Part shown: positions 1 through 9,376 of the stretch, piece after piece
Position numbering within the stretch: position 1 is the stretch's first letter
Layout: each line of letters begins with the position of its first letter
NCBI GenBank assembly: GCA_900074725.1
Contig: LT598461.1
Span: 1,762,643-1,826,642 of the forward strand
From: Lachancea dasiensis
Taxonomy: Eukaryota > Ascomycota > Saccharomycetes > Saccharomycetales > Saccharomycetaceae
Length of the DNA stretch: 64,000 bases
Direction: 5' to 3'
Translations under genes and position numbers: made by a program
Notes under the pieces: generated by a model
What the model was told of the DNA's origin: nothing
The model's database searches: none
What the model saw: only the letters and a program-made list of their open reading frames with translations

Positions 1-23
1 AAATCAAGGGCTCGAGAAGGATA

Positions 24-524
24 ATGAGCAGGTCTATAGTCTGTATAGAAGAGTTTATCAGTACGTATAAAATCCCAAGCGATATCTGTGAGCGGTTTTT
101 ACCCTGTGATCCTAACGTATGCGTGGTGGATGCAACAGAGTTCGAACGGTTCCGAAGATCGCGAAAAAGACGTGCGGAAGATAGTTCCTCCGATACTTGT
201 TGTTATAAGAATGGTGTTGCCAGGTTTGCCAACGTTTCGGAGCAAAACAGCATGACATTGGCCAGCTGGACTGCAGAGAGAGTTCAGTCGTCTTTGACAG
301 CCAAGCCAACGGAAGACTTTGATTGGGGTTCTTTTGAAATCATAGACTCGGAGTCTGGGGCCCTGACATACGCGACTGAAGACGTTTCTCCGATTTTGTG
401 CATGAGTAACGAATTTGCCGAGGCAGACCGTACGGAGGTGGACGTTGTGGAGATTCTTCAAAGCAGCGATTTTCAACACTCCAGATCCAACGCCAGCAGT
501 CCACCTTTGGCACATCTGGGGTGA
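24..524 (+). CDS. REC104: Meiotic recombination protein Rec104
   Basis: A 166-residue protein. Rec104 works with Rec102 to activate Spo11 for meiotic DNA double-strand breaks in the nucleus. The family diverges fast, so the call rests on short matches plus position. The N-terminus has a Cys-Ile-Glu-Glu-Phe segment like the S. cerevisiae Cys-Thr-Gln-Asp-Phe segment. An acidic Asp-Phe-Asp-Trp stretch lies near residue 98. The C-terminus has ILQSSDF followed by SRSNASS, close to ILQSDYS and ERQASNGS in S. cerevisiae. Length is close to the 182 residues known there. The gene converges on KEL1, as REC104 does in S. cerevisiae. Only 23 bases precede the ATG, so the promoter and any URS1 site lie outside the window. 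Confidence 0.85.
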   Translation: MSRSIVCIEEFISTYKIPSDICERFLPCDPNVCVVDATEFERFRRSRKRRAEDSSSDTCCYKNGVARFANVSEQNSMTLASWTAERVQSSLTAKPTEDFDWGSFEIIDSESGALTYATEDVSPILCMSNEFAEADRTEVDVVEILQSSDFQHSRSNASSPPLAHLG

Positions 525-609
525 AAAAAAGGACAAGTACCTGAGTGCCGCGGTGAGGCACGAATTCTAAAGTGGTTTATATGATATATAGTAACACAAT
601 GCCGAAACA

Positions 610-3579
610 TCAATCGTCCTCATTCTCAAGGTTTAGTAACTTTTTTTTCAGCTCCATCAGATTTTCGTTTAGCGAGTCTCTTTCTTGCTTTATAATGAAG
701 AGCTCTGCCTTCAAGTCATTAATTTTCAAGCGGTAAGGGGCAGCTCTCATGTCATTTTTGGACTCAGTCGACGCAGCTACAGCCCCGGAGCTAGCGATAG
801 ATTCATCGACTGAAGTAATGCTGACATCGCGGTAGTCGGGGGACTTGTATTTCAGTTCCTCTAGCTCGTCTGCAAGCCGTTTGTTGTCTTGCTTGAATTT
901 ATTCAGGTCGGCTTGAGACAGCTCTAATGCCCTACTAGCGTTGTTCACAGAGTTCACACTGTGCTCATAGTTTTGCTCTAGGTCTTCAACCTTCTGTTCT
1001 AGCAGACGGTTCTTCTCCTGGAGGCTCTTATAGGATTCGGAGAGGTTTTGAGCAGCAGCAGCGCTTTCCTCTCTCTCTACTGTCATGGTTTCAACACGAG
1101 CCCTCAAACCGTCAATAACTCCTTGATGGTGTTCAGAAACAGACCTCGTTTTCGCGACATTGTCATTTGTACTAGTTTGTGACAGAAAATCCTGCAGCTG
1201 AACACTGTACTGGTTGATTGAAGAATGCAAATTTTTTGTGTCTTCGCGGTCTACGGCCTTGATGGACTCATGCTCTTTCAACAAATGTTCATATTTGAAA
1301 AGTAGCTCTTCGTACTTTTCTTTGAAAGACTCTTGGTCGCCAAATTGTTCAATTTTGTCGCTCTGGGCCCTGATTATGTCGTGTAGCCGCGCTACATCCA
1401 GAAATTTTTTTGACAAAAGATCCTCTACTTCACTAACTCTGTCTTCTTGAGCCTTTTTATCGGCGATTGTAATGTCATAATCGGTCTGTAATTTGATAAA
1501 CCGTGTCCCTATATTACTGCTGTCTTTAAGTTTCGAATTTTCCAACTCTAAGGATGTTATTTTTTGACTTGCTGACTGAGCATTATTCTCGGCTTCTGCT
1601 CTCAATTCTGTCAGTTCCTTACGCAGAGCATCTATCAATTCTCTCGACGAGCTTTTTGCATCTGAAGTACGTTCCACGGTAGATTCCGCTTTAAAGTCCC
1701 CCGACGGGGAGGTTGTATCAGCAAAATCGTCACTTTTCGGCGTAAGGTCATCTGTGACAGTACGATCCCCCAAATTCTCCAGCGTTGCACTTTCGGGAAT
1801 GATACTTTCTCGAACAACGGGTTTTGAGGGAGAGTTTCCGATCATTGCGACACCATATTCGTCGCTCGTTTCGCCACTGAGCTGACTGTCATAGCCTCTC
1901 GAGGTGTTGATGTCAGATTCGTTAGCAGAGCTTAAGGAAACAACACGAGGCGGAGGACTCTGGGCGCCTAATTGCGAAGGTTTTAGTTGTGGAACAGGTG
2001 AAGTAGGTTTCTTGAAAGTCTGAGGATTTGGTAGTGCACCACTGTCGGAAATTGGTCCGGGTGTATGCATATGATCAGCTTTTGGTGTGCTCTTATCCAA
2101 CGCAAAATCACCCTGGTCAGTTCTTGGTGTTTGGTACTTCTCGCTGAATGGCGTCAAGATATTTTGCTGTTGTTGTGAGATATACGCCTGATGCCCCTGC
2201 TGTGATTGAGCTTGGCCCCCGGAGAAAGATCTGTTAGTCAACTGTGGTGATGCTGCATCTCTATTCGCAAACTTTTGAGGTGTGCTGAGACGCTCGTAGT
2301 CGAAAATGCCTGGACAGTGTTCTTTCAGCTTACCCAAATCGAGAGTATAAAGGATCGTACCATGGCCCGTATCTACATCTGAAGTATGAAAGTCATCTTC
2401 ATGGGGTCTGGAGTAGTCAAACTTGTCGCCACCCATGATTAGAAGCGTATTATTTGGCAGCAGTGTCAAAGAATGACCGGAACGCCCTTGGGGAATCCCA
2501 GATTTGAAGTAAGGAAATTTGAACCACTTGAGAGAAACCAAATTCAGAAAATACACGTCATTTGAATAAACGTCTTGTTCATCCTTCCCTCCAACTACGC
2601 ACATTAGTTTGCCGCAAAGCACGGCTGCATGCTCCTGTAGTGGTGGCGGCGACGTTCCTGTTGTTTCGATGACTTTCCAATCGTTCAACTGAGGATCATA
2701 CATGAACAGATCGTTGACTAAACCTTGGGGTGTGTCACCGCCGAAGACCCAAAGCTTGAAATCGTAAGATATCATAGTGTGGTTGGTCAAAGGCGGTGGG
2801 GTGAAAGTGTTGGGCTTGATGAATTGCCAGTGCGAGTCCGGACGCCTGAAGGACGAGAGATCAAAGACGCTCAGGTCGTTGAAGTAGGTGTCGTCAAATT
2901 GCCCGCCAAAAACGTAAAGTTTTGTTTTCATCTGAGAAGTGGCTATGATGCTAATCTTGTGACCATAACGACCCAGGGGCCTGGGTCCTACGGGCCTGGG
3001 TATTGTCCACTTGTAGGAATTGATGTTGAAAAGATAGACATCGTCATCCATCAGGCCCTCGCTGTTGACCTTGTGTGTGTCACCTCCAAATATGACAAAG
3101 GCGTTACCGCATAATGTGGACGCGTGGCCAACTCGCGGCGGAGGAGTGGAGTCACCGATTTCGACAGTCTTAGAAGAGAACCGGGTTCCATTCTCATGAG
3201 CCGAGATAATCCAAGTGTCACCGTACACCGATTGGTCGTGCAACCCGCCGATCACAAACACCTGGTTTTGATCCGACATGTAAGCAGACGCGACGTGTCG
3301 GTAACGGGGGAATGGCGAATTCGTCAACTTTATCCTCTTCCAAGGTTCATACTCCGCTTGGTGCAACGCAGAGGCGCTTGAGACATTTCTCTGCTGCACA
3401 GGGACTGGGGTTGGATGTATGCGAGATGCGACCGGTTCGGGAATATTTGAAATCGCTGGTTTCTCGCTTTGCATGAATCGCTTTGGATTAGGTGGTGGTA
3501 TTACCGGTTTGGCTTCAGCAATGGCATCTTGCTTAGCCTTGTCCTTCGAGCCTTTTTTAGCAAACTTAAACGGCGCCAT
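610..3579 (-). CDS. KEL1: Kelch-repeat cell polarity protein (Kel1/Kel2 family)
   Basis: A 989-residue protein. Kel1 and Kel2 sit at sites of polarised growth, act in cell fusion and morphology, and bind the mitotic exit regulator Lte1. A short proline-rich N-terminus is followed by about six kelch blades at residues ~88-420, each marked by a hydrophobic run and a Gly-Gly pair (VFVIGG, FVIFGG, LYVFGG, LWVFGG, MCVVGG, LLIMGG). A low-complexity Gln/Ser/Pro linker follows, then a long coiled coil from ~650 to the end. This is the known Kel domain order. S. cerevisiae has two duplicates (1164 and 882 residues); a single intermediate-length copy fits a non-duplicated genome. REC104 and TDA11 flank it as in S. 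cerevisiae. Confidence 0.95.
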   Translation of the reverse strand: MAPFKFAKKGSKDKAKQDAIAEAKPVIPPPNPKRFMQSEKPAISNIPEPVASRIHPTPVPVQQRNVSSASALHQAEYEPWKRIKLTNSPFPRYRHVASAYMSDQNQVFVIGGLHDQSVYGDTWIISAHENGTRFSSKTVEIGDSTPPPRVGHASTLCGNAFVIFGGDTHKVNSEGLMDDDVYLFNINSYKWTIPRPVGPRPLGRYGHKISIIATSQMKTKLYVFGGQFDDTYFNDLSVFDLSSFRRPDSHWQFIKPNTFTPPPLTNHTMISYDFKLWVFGGDTPQGLVNDLFMYDPQLNDWKVIETTGTSPPPLQEHAAVLCGKLMCVVGGKDEQDVYSNDVYFLNLVSLKWFKFPYFKSGIPQGRSGHSLTLLPNNTLLIMGGDKFDYSRPHEDDFHTSDVDTGHGTILYTLDLGKLKEHCPGIFDYERLSTPQKFANRDAASPQLTNRSFSGGQAQSQQGHQAYISQQQQNILTPFSEKYQTPRTDQGDFALDKSTPKADHMHTPGPISDSGALPNPQTFKKPTSPVPQLKPSQLGAQSPPPRVVSLSSANESDINTSRGYDSQLSGETSDEYGVAMIGNSPSKPVVRESIIPESATLENLGDRTVTDDLTPKSDDFADTTSPSGDFKAESTVERTSDAKSSSRELIDALRKELTELRAEAENNAQSASQKITSLELENSKLKDSSNIGTRFIKLQTDYDITIADKKAQEDRVSEVEDLLSKKFLDVARLHDIIRAQSDKIEQFGDQESFKEKYEELLFKYEHLLKEHESIKAVDREDTKNLHSSINQYSVQLQDFLSQTSTNDNVAKTRSVSEHHQGVIDGLRARVETMTVEREESAAAAQNLSESYKSLQEKNRLLEQKVEDLEQNYEHSVNSVNNASRALELSQADLNKFKQDNKRLADELEELKYKSPDYRDVSITSVDESIASSGAVAASTESKNDMRAAPYRLKINDLKAELFIIKQERDSLNENLMELKKKLLNLENEDD

Positions 3580-4150
3580 CTTTATAAATTGTCAGTACAC
3601 TATAACGAGCACGAAGCTGTCCACCTTGGAGACCACTCTACAAGTGTGTGGTTTGTGATTCAATGGTTTGTTGTGAAGGGACGTTAAGAATAAGAACCGG
3701 CCTTTTCAAAACCGTTGCTCGTACTGTATGATCATGAAATTTATGAAATAGAGCATCATATATCTATCCATCCTTAGTAGATGTCACGATCTGCAATGTG
3801 TCCCTTCATGATTTCTGATAGCTCGACCAGAACGAGGTCCTTGAGGCCATTATCTGCGAGTAGATGTAATCAATTAAACTTGGAAGCACACTGTGACGTG
3901 GAGCTGGTATCTGTGATATACGATGTTTAGTTTCGAAAACCAAAAGGAGAAGCGATAAGATGAACAGCTGTCCATGTTGCAATTGAGTTGAGCTATCTTA
4001 GTCCGTAGTGAATGCGAAGCCTGAAAGTCTGTAGAATGGAGTATTTTAGTTTCGGTCTTTTCCTTATAATAATGGCAGGAATTAGGAAGTTTCGAGTATC
4101 TAACCTTTACCTAAAATTTGAAACCTGTCAAAGAAGCAAAACTCGTACGT
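3580..4150. promoter_or_regulatory. Divergent intergenic region KEL1/TDA11
   Basis: 571 bases between two divergent start codons, so it must hold both promoters. I see no tRNA, repeat or credible ORF. No specific factor site stands out. Confidence 0.5.
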
Positions 4151-5242
4151 ATGAGCAATTTGGATGGTTTTATAACTTCCAGCGACCACGCGGCAGATAT
4201 GGACACTAGCGTCCCATTGAAAAGTGAAGGTTTGACGAGAAAGTCGACCGCAGAAGAGCCCTGCCCTGAAGTTGTAACGATTAACTCACCAAACGGTTCC
4301 AATAAGCTCGTAAAGGTTCGCCCCCAGGCGAGTGTTTCGAGTCCTAGCCAGCAGGAGCATCCGCTTAGAGATACACCAACGCGTTCACCACCAAGCTCAA
4401 AGTTCGGACGCTCCGCGACTCTGAAGCGGGTCTCTCTCATACAACCGATGATAACTCCAGATTCTACACCACACGAGCACAGAAACCAACAGCAGAGACA
4501 TTTGACCAGAACAAGGTCCAGAAGTACTGTTTCCGCTCATTCAAGAAGCAGTAGCTCTGCGTCAGACAGAGTTTACGAGCCGAGCACAGACGTGAACTCC
4601 ATGTTGCAGTTGCTGGCCAACAAGGAACTTGAACTTCTAGAGACAAAACGCAAAATCGAGGAGCTGAGGAAGAACCTAGGACAAGAGGAAAATCACTTGC
4701 AAGTGCAGTTACAGGAGTTACAAACTTTAAAAACGCAGGTGGGAAAAACGCTGAATAGCGGAATGGATGATCACAAAATGGACAGGAATCCCCAGACAGC
4801 ACAAACGGGCCCCGTTCGCACGGAAATTGCAGATGATAGCTCTCAGGATTTAAAAAGTAGTACTCCGACGAAAGCTGGATCTGTATGGTCGAAACCCCTG
4901 ACTTTGTTTAGTCAAATCGACCAGTTCATCCAGCATGAAATGGAAAAGAAACTCAAGTGGGATGACGAGGGTGACGGCCACGAGCCGCGAGGAAGCAAAG
5001 AACATACAAGGCCTGCTATCCACCACCAGCCACCGGAAGATGTGTTGGGAAATATGTCATCCTCATTGTGGAACTTCGTAAGTGATGTGAAAACAGGATT
5101 GAGAGGCATTAGTGAGGAACCCCAGGAACAGGTCGACTCTCAAACGCAGCCGGGAGAAAGCCGGAGAGAAGTGAACCGCTTGAATTTCGTTGCTAAGGAA
5201 GTCGAGTTAGAGGACATGAAGGATACAAATAAACAGGTGTAG
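4151..5242 (+). CDS. TDA11: Tda11-like protein
   Basis: A 363-residue protein of unknown biochemical role. S. cerevisiae Tda11 is a cytoplasmic protein named from topoisomerase I damage sensitivity and is longer (about 500 residues). The call rests mainly on position: between KEL1 and the PEX18/PEX21 gene, in the same orientation. The sequence shows a Ser/Pro/Arg-rich N-terminal half with many potential phosphorylation sites, then a coiled coil rich in Glu, Leu and Lys around residues 140-195, then a polar C-terminus. The frame is open upstream to 4118, but only through a TTG; the first ATG is at 4151 and is chosen as the start. Confidence 0.75.
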   Translation: MSNLDGFITSSDHAADMDTSVPLKSEGLTRKSTAEEPCPEVVTINSPNGSNKLVKVRPQASVSSPSQQEHPLRDTPTRSPPSSKFGRSATLKRVSLIQPMITPDSTPHEHRNQQQRHLTRTRSRSTVSAHSRSSSSASDRVYEPSTDVNSMLQLLANKELELLETKRKIEELRKNLGQEENHLQVQLQELQTLKTQVGKTLNSGMDDHKMDRNPQTAQTGPVRTEIADDSSQDLKSSTPTKAGSVWSKPLTLFSQIDQFIQHEMEKKLKWDDEGDGHEPRGSKEHTRPAIHHQPPEDVLGNMSSSLWNFVSDVKTGLRGISEEPQEQVDSQTQPGESRREVNRLNFVAKEVELEDMKDTNKQV

Positions 5243-5373
5243 GTTATAAAATCATTGAAAATTAGAGTGCGAGCGTGTTCCAAAAACAAAAAACTGTTTA
5301 GGACATATTATAGAGTACTTTTCTTGGTTCTTCGTAAACATCGTAAGAGATCGGAAATAAGTGTCGCCATCTA

Positions 5374-6240
5374 TCATGACGTGCCATTATTATTAAGCGT
5401 TGCATCGGCGACAGGGAAATATTCGTTGCCCACAAGCTCTCCAGACGTGGGCGAAAAAAGCTGCGTGTACTTGTTTGCATCGTCGTCGGCGCCTTTCAAA
5501 GTGACTACGCCATCACTTATGCCGCGCATGAGCCCCAAAAACTTTGACTTTTGAAATTTGGATTCCAATGCTGGCGGCGTCTGAGGACCGGGAGACAGCC
5601 TCTGATGAATTTCAGATGCTGCTTGTTGGAACTTTAGCTGTTCGGCGGTGAGTTCCAGGATGGATTGGCCTTGCTCGTCGACATCGGGGTCCTCAATGTC
5701 GTCGTGCATGTCCGAAGACATCTCCCGTTCCAACTCGTCAAACTCACGATCGAAATACTCGGCCTCCAAGACATTATCGGAGGTGCCGGAGGAAGTTTGG
5801 TGCGTATGTTGTGCGGACAGAGGAGCCCGTTGCATGAGGGTGGAACGCTGACTTGGAAACTGCTGAAGAGTAGGAGGGTATTGACGGCTAACGTCCGGCG
5901 ATCGGGAGTGCTGTGATTTTTCGTAAGATGCGTAGAGCTGTTGATACTCCGACGTAAAGCTCAACGGATCATGGATTTTCATGCGGGAAAATTCGTCCGA
6001 CCAATCACCCGCGTGGAGGCTGCTGGTGGCACGTTTCCCAACAAGCGGCTGCCCAGGCACGGGAAGTGCGTCTGAAAGACGCAGCTCGCGAGGAGAGCGG
6101 AATCGCGACTCTAGCGGCACATTTGTGGGGTTTAATGGTTCGTCTGCGCGAAAGCGATGTTTCTGACTCACGCTGGTGCTCTGAAGTTGATCATTCTTGG
6201 CAACAAACTGCGCCAAGCCGGAGGGCTGACACAGAGACAT
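5374..6240 (-). CDS. PEX21: Pex7 co-receptor for peroxisomal PTS2 import (Pex18/Pex21 family)
   Basis: A 288-residue protein. Pex18 and Pex21 are redundant partners of Pex7 that carry PTS2 cargo to the peroxisome and are ubiquitinated during cycling. The diagnostic central block is present near residues 78-105: Trp, then FSRMKIHDPLSFTSEYQQLY, matching the Pex7-binding region. Further C-terminal the segment ESKFQKSKFLGLMRG and then GELVGNEYF match the family's conserved tail. A Cys at residue 4 fits the conserved N-terminal Cys that is ubiquitinated in this family. The length equals S. cerevisiae Pex21. It is convergent with TDA11. A single copy here stands for both S. cerevisiae paralogues, so the symbol could equally be PEX18. 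Confidence 0.9.
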   Translation of the reverse strand: MSLCQPSGLAQFVAKNDQLQSTSVSQKHRFRADEPLNPTNVPLESRFRSPRELRLSDALPVPGQPLVGKRATSSLHAGDWSDEFSRMKIHDPLSFTSEYQQLYASYEKSQHSRSPDVSRQYPPTLQQFPSQRSTLMQRAPLSAQHTHQTSSGTSDNVLEAEYFDREFDELEREMSSDMHDDIEDPDVDEQGQSILELTAEQLKFQQAASEIHQRLSPGPQTPPALESKFQKSKFLGLMRGISDGVVTLKGADDDANKYTQLFSPTSGELVGNEYFPVADATLNNNGTS

Positions 6241-7519
6241 ATCGGATAGACTAGTAGGTTAAAGACGCTGTGCGAAACCAAAGCCAGATTGAAACTAGCG
6301 AAGAGCCAACAGAGGGCTGTTCAGGCACAAAATCACAGGGATCCGAAAGATAAGAGAAGACAACCTGGCAAATCCGACACGGGCCAAAAGTGTGACGACT
6401 TGGTGGACCAACAGGGGAATTCCTCAATCCTTTAGCCCTACCAGTTGATTAGTCTGGTGTTTGAGGTTCTTCAGCCCATCGCTTTACCACTTCCCCACAG
6501 CTTTTATATCGGCCCAGCAACTGGAAAAAAAGAGTGGTACTCGGACGATCAAAAGAAAAAGTCACACGGACGTACTCGCGTACCAGGTGATACACAAATC
6601 ACATGACCAAAGGTCACGCGATTGCGTACATAGTGATACGGATTCAGCGAGGCCACCAGCGGCGTGGCAATCGAGGACGTTTCGTCGAATTACAGAGCAC
6701 GGTGGAGGTCCGGGGCCAGCCGTTAGGGTGCCGTCCAGCAACGACCGCGCGCGGTCGTTGCTGCTGGCGCTAGCGAAAGCCCTACAGCACGTGATACACC
6801 GCTGTCACTGTGGTACAGAGTGGTGTCCGAGAAGTGTGTCCCCAGCATGGCGTGCATTCCTCAACGGCCATCGACCCAAGCGCCAGTCAGCGTGGAGCAG
6901 TGCTAGGGTGCCTCTTCTCTTGGGCAGTCACTAGGAAGGCTTCTGTTCTTCAGCGCTCCCGCTATATCACTTCGTACTTATTTGACACCTGGGTCCGGTC
7001 ATGAAGTCACGCCGGTCGCGAAGTCATCGTGGCACCCGAGAATACACCCAGAGGTGTGCCTTCCGGCTACAAAGATGCTGGAAATCAAGCGTTATGATGT
7101 GTCAACACATGTTGCAACCAGTGCTACAATAGTTTTTAGCATTGTGGCCCTTTTGCCGTTGTTTTTAATCAGACTAAGTTGCTAGGGACTTATTATCCAG
7201 CCAACGCGCTCACTGGTTGTCCCAGAGATCAGAGCAATAAAGATCGCCTGTGTTTGGGCGGAATATTCCACAGCAACAGATTTTGCAGTGTCAGCTTTTA
7301 GTGTCTTTTTGAGAGGACCCTTATATTGCATAATGGCCCAATGACCCTTAAGGAGCTCTCATCAAAAATATCCACCAACAAGCAGAGAAGCTAGTATATA
7401 TAGATATATGTATCCGGCTATGTATCTCTTGTGAGTAGTTGGGAACCGAACCCAAAACAGATTTCGGGTTTTGCGTTTAAAAGTGACCATAACTGTTCCT
7501 TGCGGGCTTCAGTGCCAAT
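6241..7519. other. Long palindrome-bearing intergenic region
   Basis: 1279 bases between the divergent PEX21 and F-box-like genes. It is GC-richer than most spacers. It contains a perfect 28-bp palindrome at 6736-6763, a TGACC-AAA-GGTCA inverted motif at 6604-6616, and two copies of TAGGGTGCC (6724-6732 and 6903-6911). Open frames on the plus strand (6461-6934 and shorter ones) lack credible ATG starts or resemble no known protein. I find no tRNA or known structural RNA here. Confidence 0.5.
6736..6763. repeat. Perfect 28-bp palindrome
   Basis: Each base from 6736 to 6749 pairs with its mirror base from 6750 to 6763 without a mismatch. The centre is CCGCGCGCGG and the ends are CAGCAACGA and TCGTTGCTG. 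It could be a symmetric binding site or extrude as a cruciform. No function is known to me. Confidence 0.9.
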
Positions 7520-9064
7520 ATGACTAAAAATTGCAGTAGCGACGCAGTAAGCGACAGCACAGTGTGGAAAAATAAAGCTAACATGGAAAGCTTATTCAAC
7601 TTGCCTCTGGAGGTGGTAGAAATGATAGTAGAGCAACTTGAATCAAATCCAAAAACATCCGTTGTCGACTACTATAACTGGCTCAAAGCTGGGGGCAACG
7701 CATGTCCCCGCATTAACCGATTGTTGCTGGAAAGGGTGTATGTCTGCAATCTGAGTAGAAGGGAGTCGGATTTTGTGCGACGGCTGAGTGGCCCACTCAA
7801 TGTAGCGACACTCACCAGAAAAGATGCCATACCAACCGGCACTAAATATTTGGTGCTGTCCGTGGACGAGGCATTTTTCAGGCGTGGAGAGGCAGCTGAA
7901 CTTCCAGAGCCAAATGGAGACATAAGTATTACAGTGGTTTATCATCACGATCAGGAAGAGGAAGTTAATTTGAGACGCATCGACCAACAATACAGAGACA
8001 TGTACCCACAGAGAAGTATGCGCATAGAGCACCTAATATTGATTGGGCCGCAGGATGGAAGCCTGCGATGGAACAACACGGATGGAAATTTATTTGACAG
8101 CTCTTTCTATGAAGAGAAAGAAACGAGCACGAGGAAAGAGGTATACGGCCAGACTGAAGACGATACCACAGTATCCCCAACGAGGCGATATGCAGAAGTC
8201 ACATTTTTGAATGCTGTCTCACTCGACCTGGATAACAGTTGCCTCTCAAACTTCCTGTCGACCAGACAGAGCCTCCGCGACTACTTCGCTCTGACGGTGA
8301 ACTTTCCGGCGCTCAAATCCATTGGATTTGCCTTGCCGGGTAAAACTAGTAAAGCCGACTGTCTCAATCAAATACAAATGTCATATCTTCTAACTCAAGA
8401 TTCTAAAAGAATATCGTTGGAACAATTCTTCCATTTTTATTCGCTGCGGAACTGGAACTTGCCGTCTCTGGAAGGGTTCTCGGGCCACGTCTTGAAATGG
8501 GACGAGTTTCAAACTGACTCTGCAGAGAAGTTCCGCTCTGTTCGTGATATAATAACTCAGCTGAAAACAAGAATCCAACAGGAAAGCTCCGACGGCTTAC
8601 CTCATTTGAACGCTCAGCTGTTTCCCAACGGGGTGACGCACTCATGCATCCAGAATTGGCCACTGATAGATACCAAGTTGGATATTGACGCAGCAAGGCG
8701 AAAGTCACCTCTCATTTGCTTGCGGCACCCTCATCTGGAATCTCTGGAGATCATCTACATGATTTATCAGCCTGAGGGGAATCTAAGGTTGGAAGGGCTC
8801 TACTTACCACAGCTGCATGAACTGTCCATCCGTGGAGACCAGATGTTATGTTGGCAAGCAGCCAGGAACCCCATGTACCATGTTTTCTTTTCAGATTGGA
8901 ACGATTTGGCCAAGTGTGAAGTTTTGGTTTGCCAACTAAAAAAAGAGCTTCAAGTGCGCTGTCTGGTTGAAACGGCCAATTTGGGAAAAGCTTTGCACTC
9001 TTTGAAATTGAGAAACAAGACGGAGGATATCAATAGCCTGAAGCCCCCATTTGTCGAACTTTAG
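7520..9064 (+). CDS. F-box-like protein of unknown target
   Basis: A 514-residue protein I cannot assign to a named gene. Residues ~25-75 have the look of an F-box: Asn-Leu-Pro-Leu-Glu-Val-Val-Glu-Met-Ile, a second helix, and a Cys-Pro-Arg-Ile-Asn-Arg-Leu-Leu-Leu-Glu-Arg ending. The rest alternates hydrophobic strands and Leu-rich helices, as in fungal F-box proteins with degenerate leucine-rich repeats, but regular repeats are not obvious. By family, such proteins recruit substrates to SCF ubiquitin ligases through Skp1; that role is inferred. The first ATG at 7520 is used, but an ATG at codon 22 lies directly before the F-box and could be the real start. Synteny with the S. cerevisiae PEX18 side ends here, where YAP1801 would be expected. 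Confidence 0.6.
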   Translation: MTKNCSSDAVSDSTVWKNKANMESLFNLPLEVVEMIVEQLESNPKTSVVDYYNWLKAGGNACPRINRLLLERVYVCNLSRRESDFVRRLSGPLNVATLTRKDAIPTGTKYLVLSVDEAFFRRGEAAELPEPNGDISITVVYHHDQEEEVNLRRIDQQYRDMYPQRSMRIEHLILIGPQDGSLRWNNTDGNLFDSSFYEEKETSTRKEVYGQTEDDTTVSPTRRYAEVTFLNAVSLDLDNSCLSNFLSTRQSLRDYFALTVNFPALKSIGFALPGKTSKADCLNQIQMSYLLTQDSKRISLEQFFHFYSLRNWNLPSLEGFSGHVLKWDEFQTDSAEKFRSVRDIITQLKTRIQQESSDGLPHLNAQLFPNGVTHSCIQNWPLIDTKLDIDAARRKSPLICLRHPHLESLEIIYMIYQPEGNLRLEGLYLPQLHELSIRGDQMLCWQAARNPMYHVFFSDWNDLAKCEVLVCQLKKELQVRCLVETANLGKALHSLKLRNKTEDINSLKPPFVEL

Positions 9065-9270
9065 GCCACCTCCACTTCAAGGCATCTCCGGTCTTCCGGT
9101 GTTTGGGCGAAATATTCAAAATGCTTCGACTCGGTTTCGCACGGCAACCCGCCGTTAAGAGGACTGACCTCAGAAATCGCCACTGATGCAGTGACAGTGT
9201 TGAGAGCTGAATGCATCTGGTCAGTGGCAGATGGTTTTTCAAAGCTGTAGATTGATGTGGCCAATGGCAT
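9061..9270 (-). CDS. Possible small 69-residue protein
   Basis: An ATG-initiated frame of 69 codons with ordinary amino-acid balance and no low complexity. It occupies most of the spacer between the F-box-like gene and VMA5. Its stop codon overlaps the stop of the F-box-like gene on the other strand (TAA and TAG share bases 9062-9063). I recognise no homologue, and an ORF of this length can occur by chance. It has no signal peptide or membrane segment that I can see. Confidence 0.25.
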   Translation of the reverse strand: MPLATSIYSFEKPSATDQMHSALNTVTASVAISEVSPLNGGLPCETESKHFEYFAQTPEDRRCLEVEVA

Positions 9271-9376
9271 GTACTAAACTTAAAGCCGGGTTGTCAAAAC
9301 TCTCTGATGAGTTGTTTGATGTTCTTTTTGATCTATTGAAAGTAAATACGCACAGATAACTCTGATATCATAAAGC

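Noticed and set aside
4118-4150. Upstream extension of TDA11 by 11 codons, and similar extensions of SOV1, SRX1, GPA1, INA22, URB1 and the FEN2-like gene
   Set aside because: Each extension relies on TTG, GTG or a similar codon. Yeast nuclear genes start at ATG almost without exception, and the ATG starts fit family lengths.
6598-6605. ATCACATG, a match to centromere element CDEI
   Set aside because: No AT-rich CDEII and no TCCGAA-containing CDEIII lie within a suitable distance on either strand; the flanks are GC-rich.
6461-6934. Plus-strand open frame of 157 codons
   Set aside because: It begins at a TTG, has no internal ATG, and the composition (many Arg, Ser, His, Pro) looks like random GC-rich sequence.
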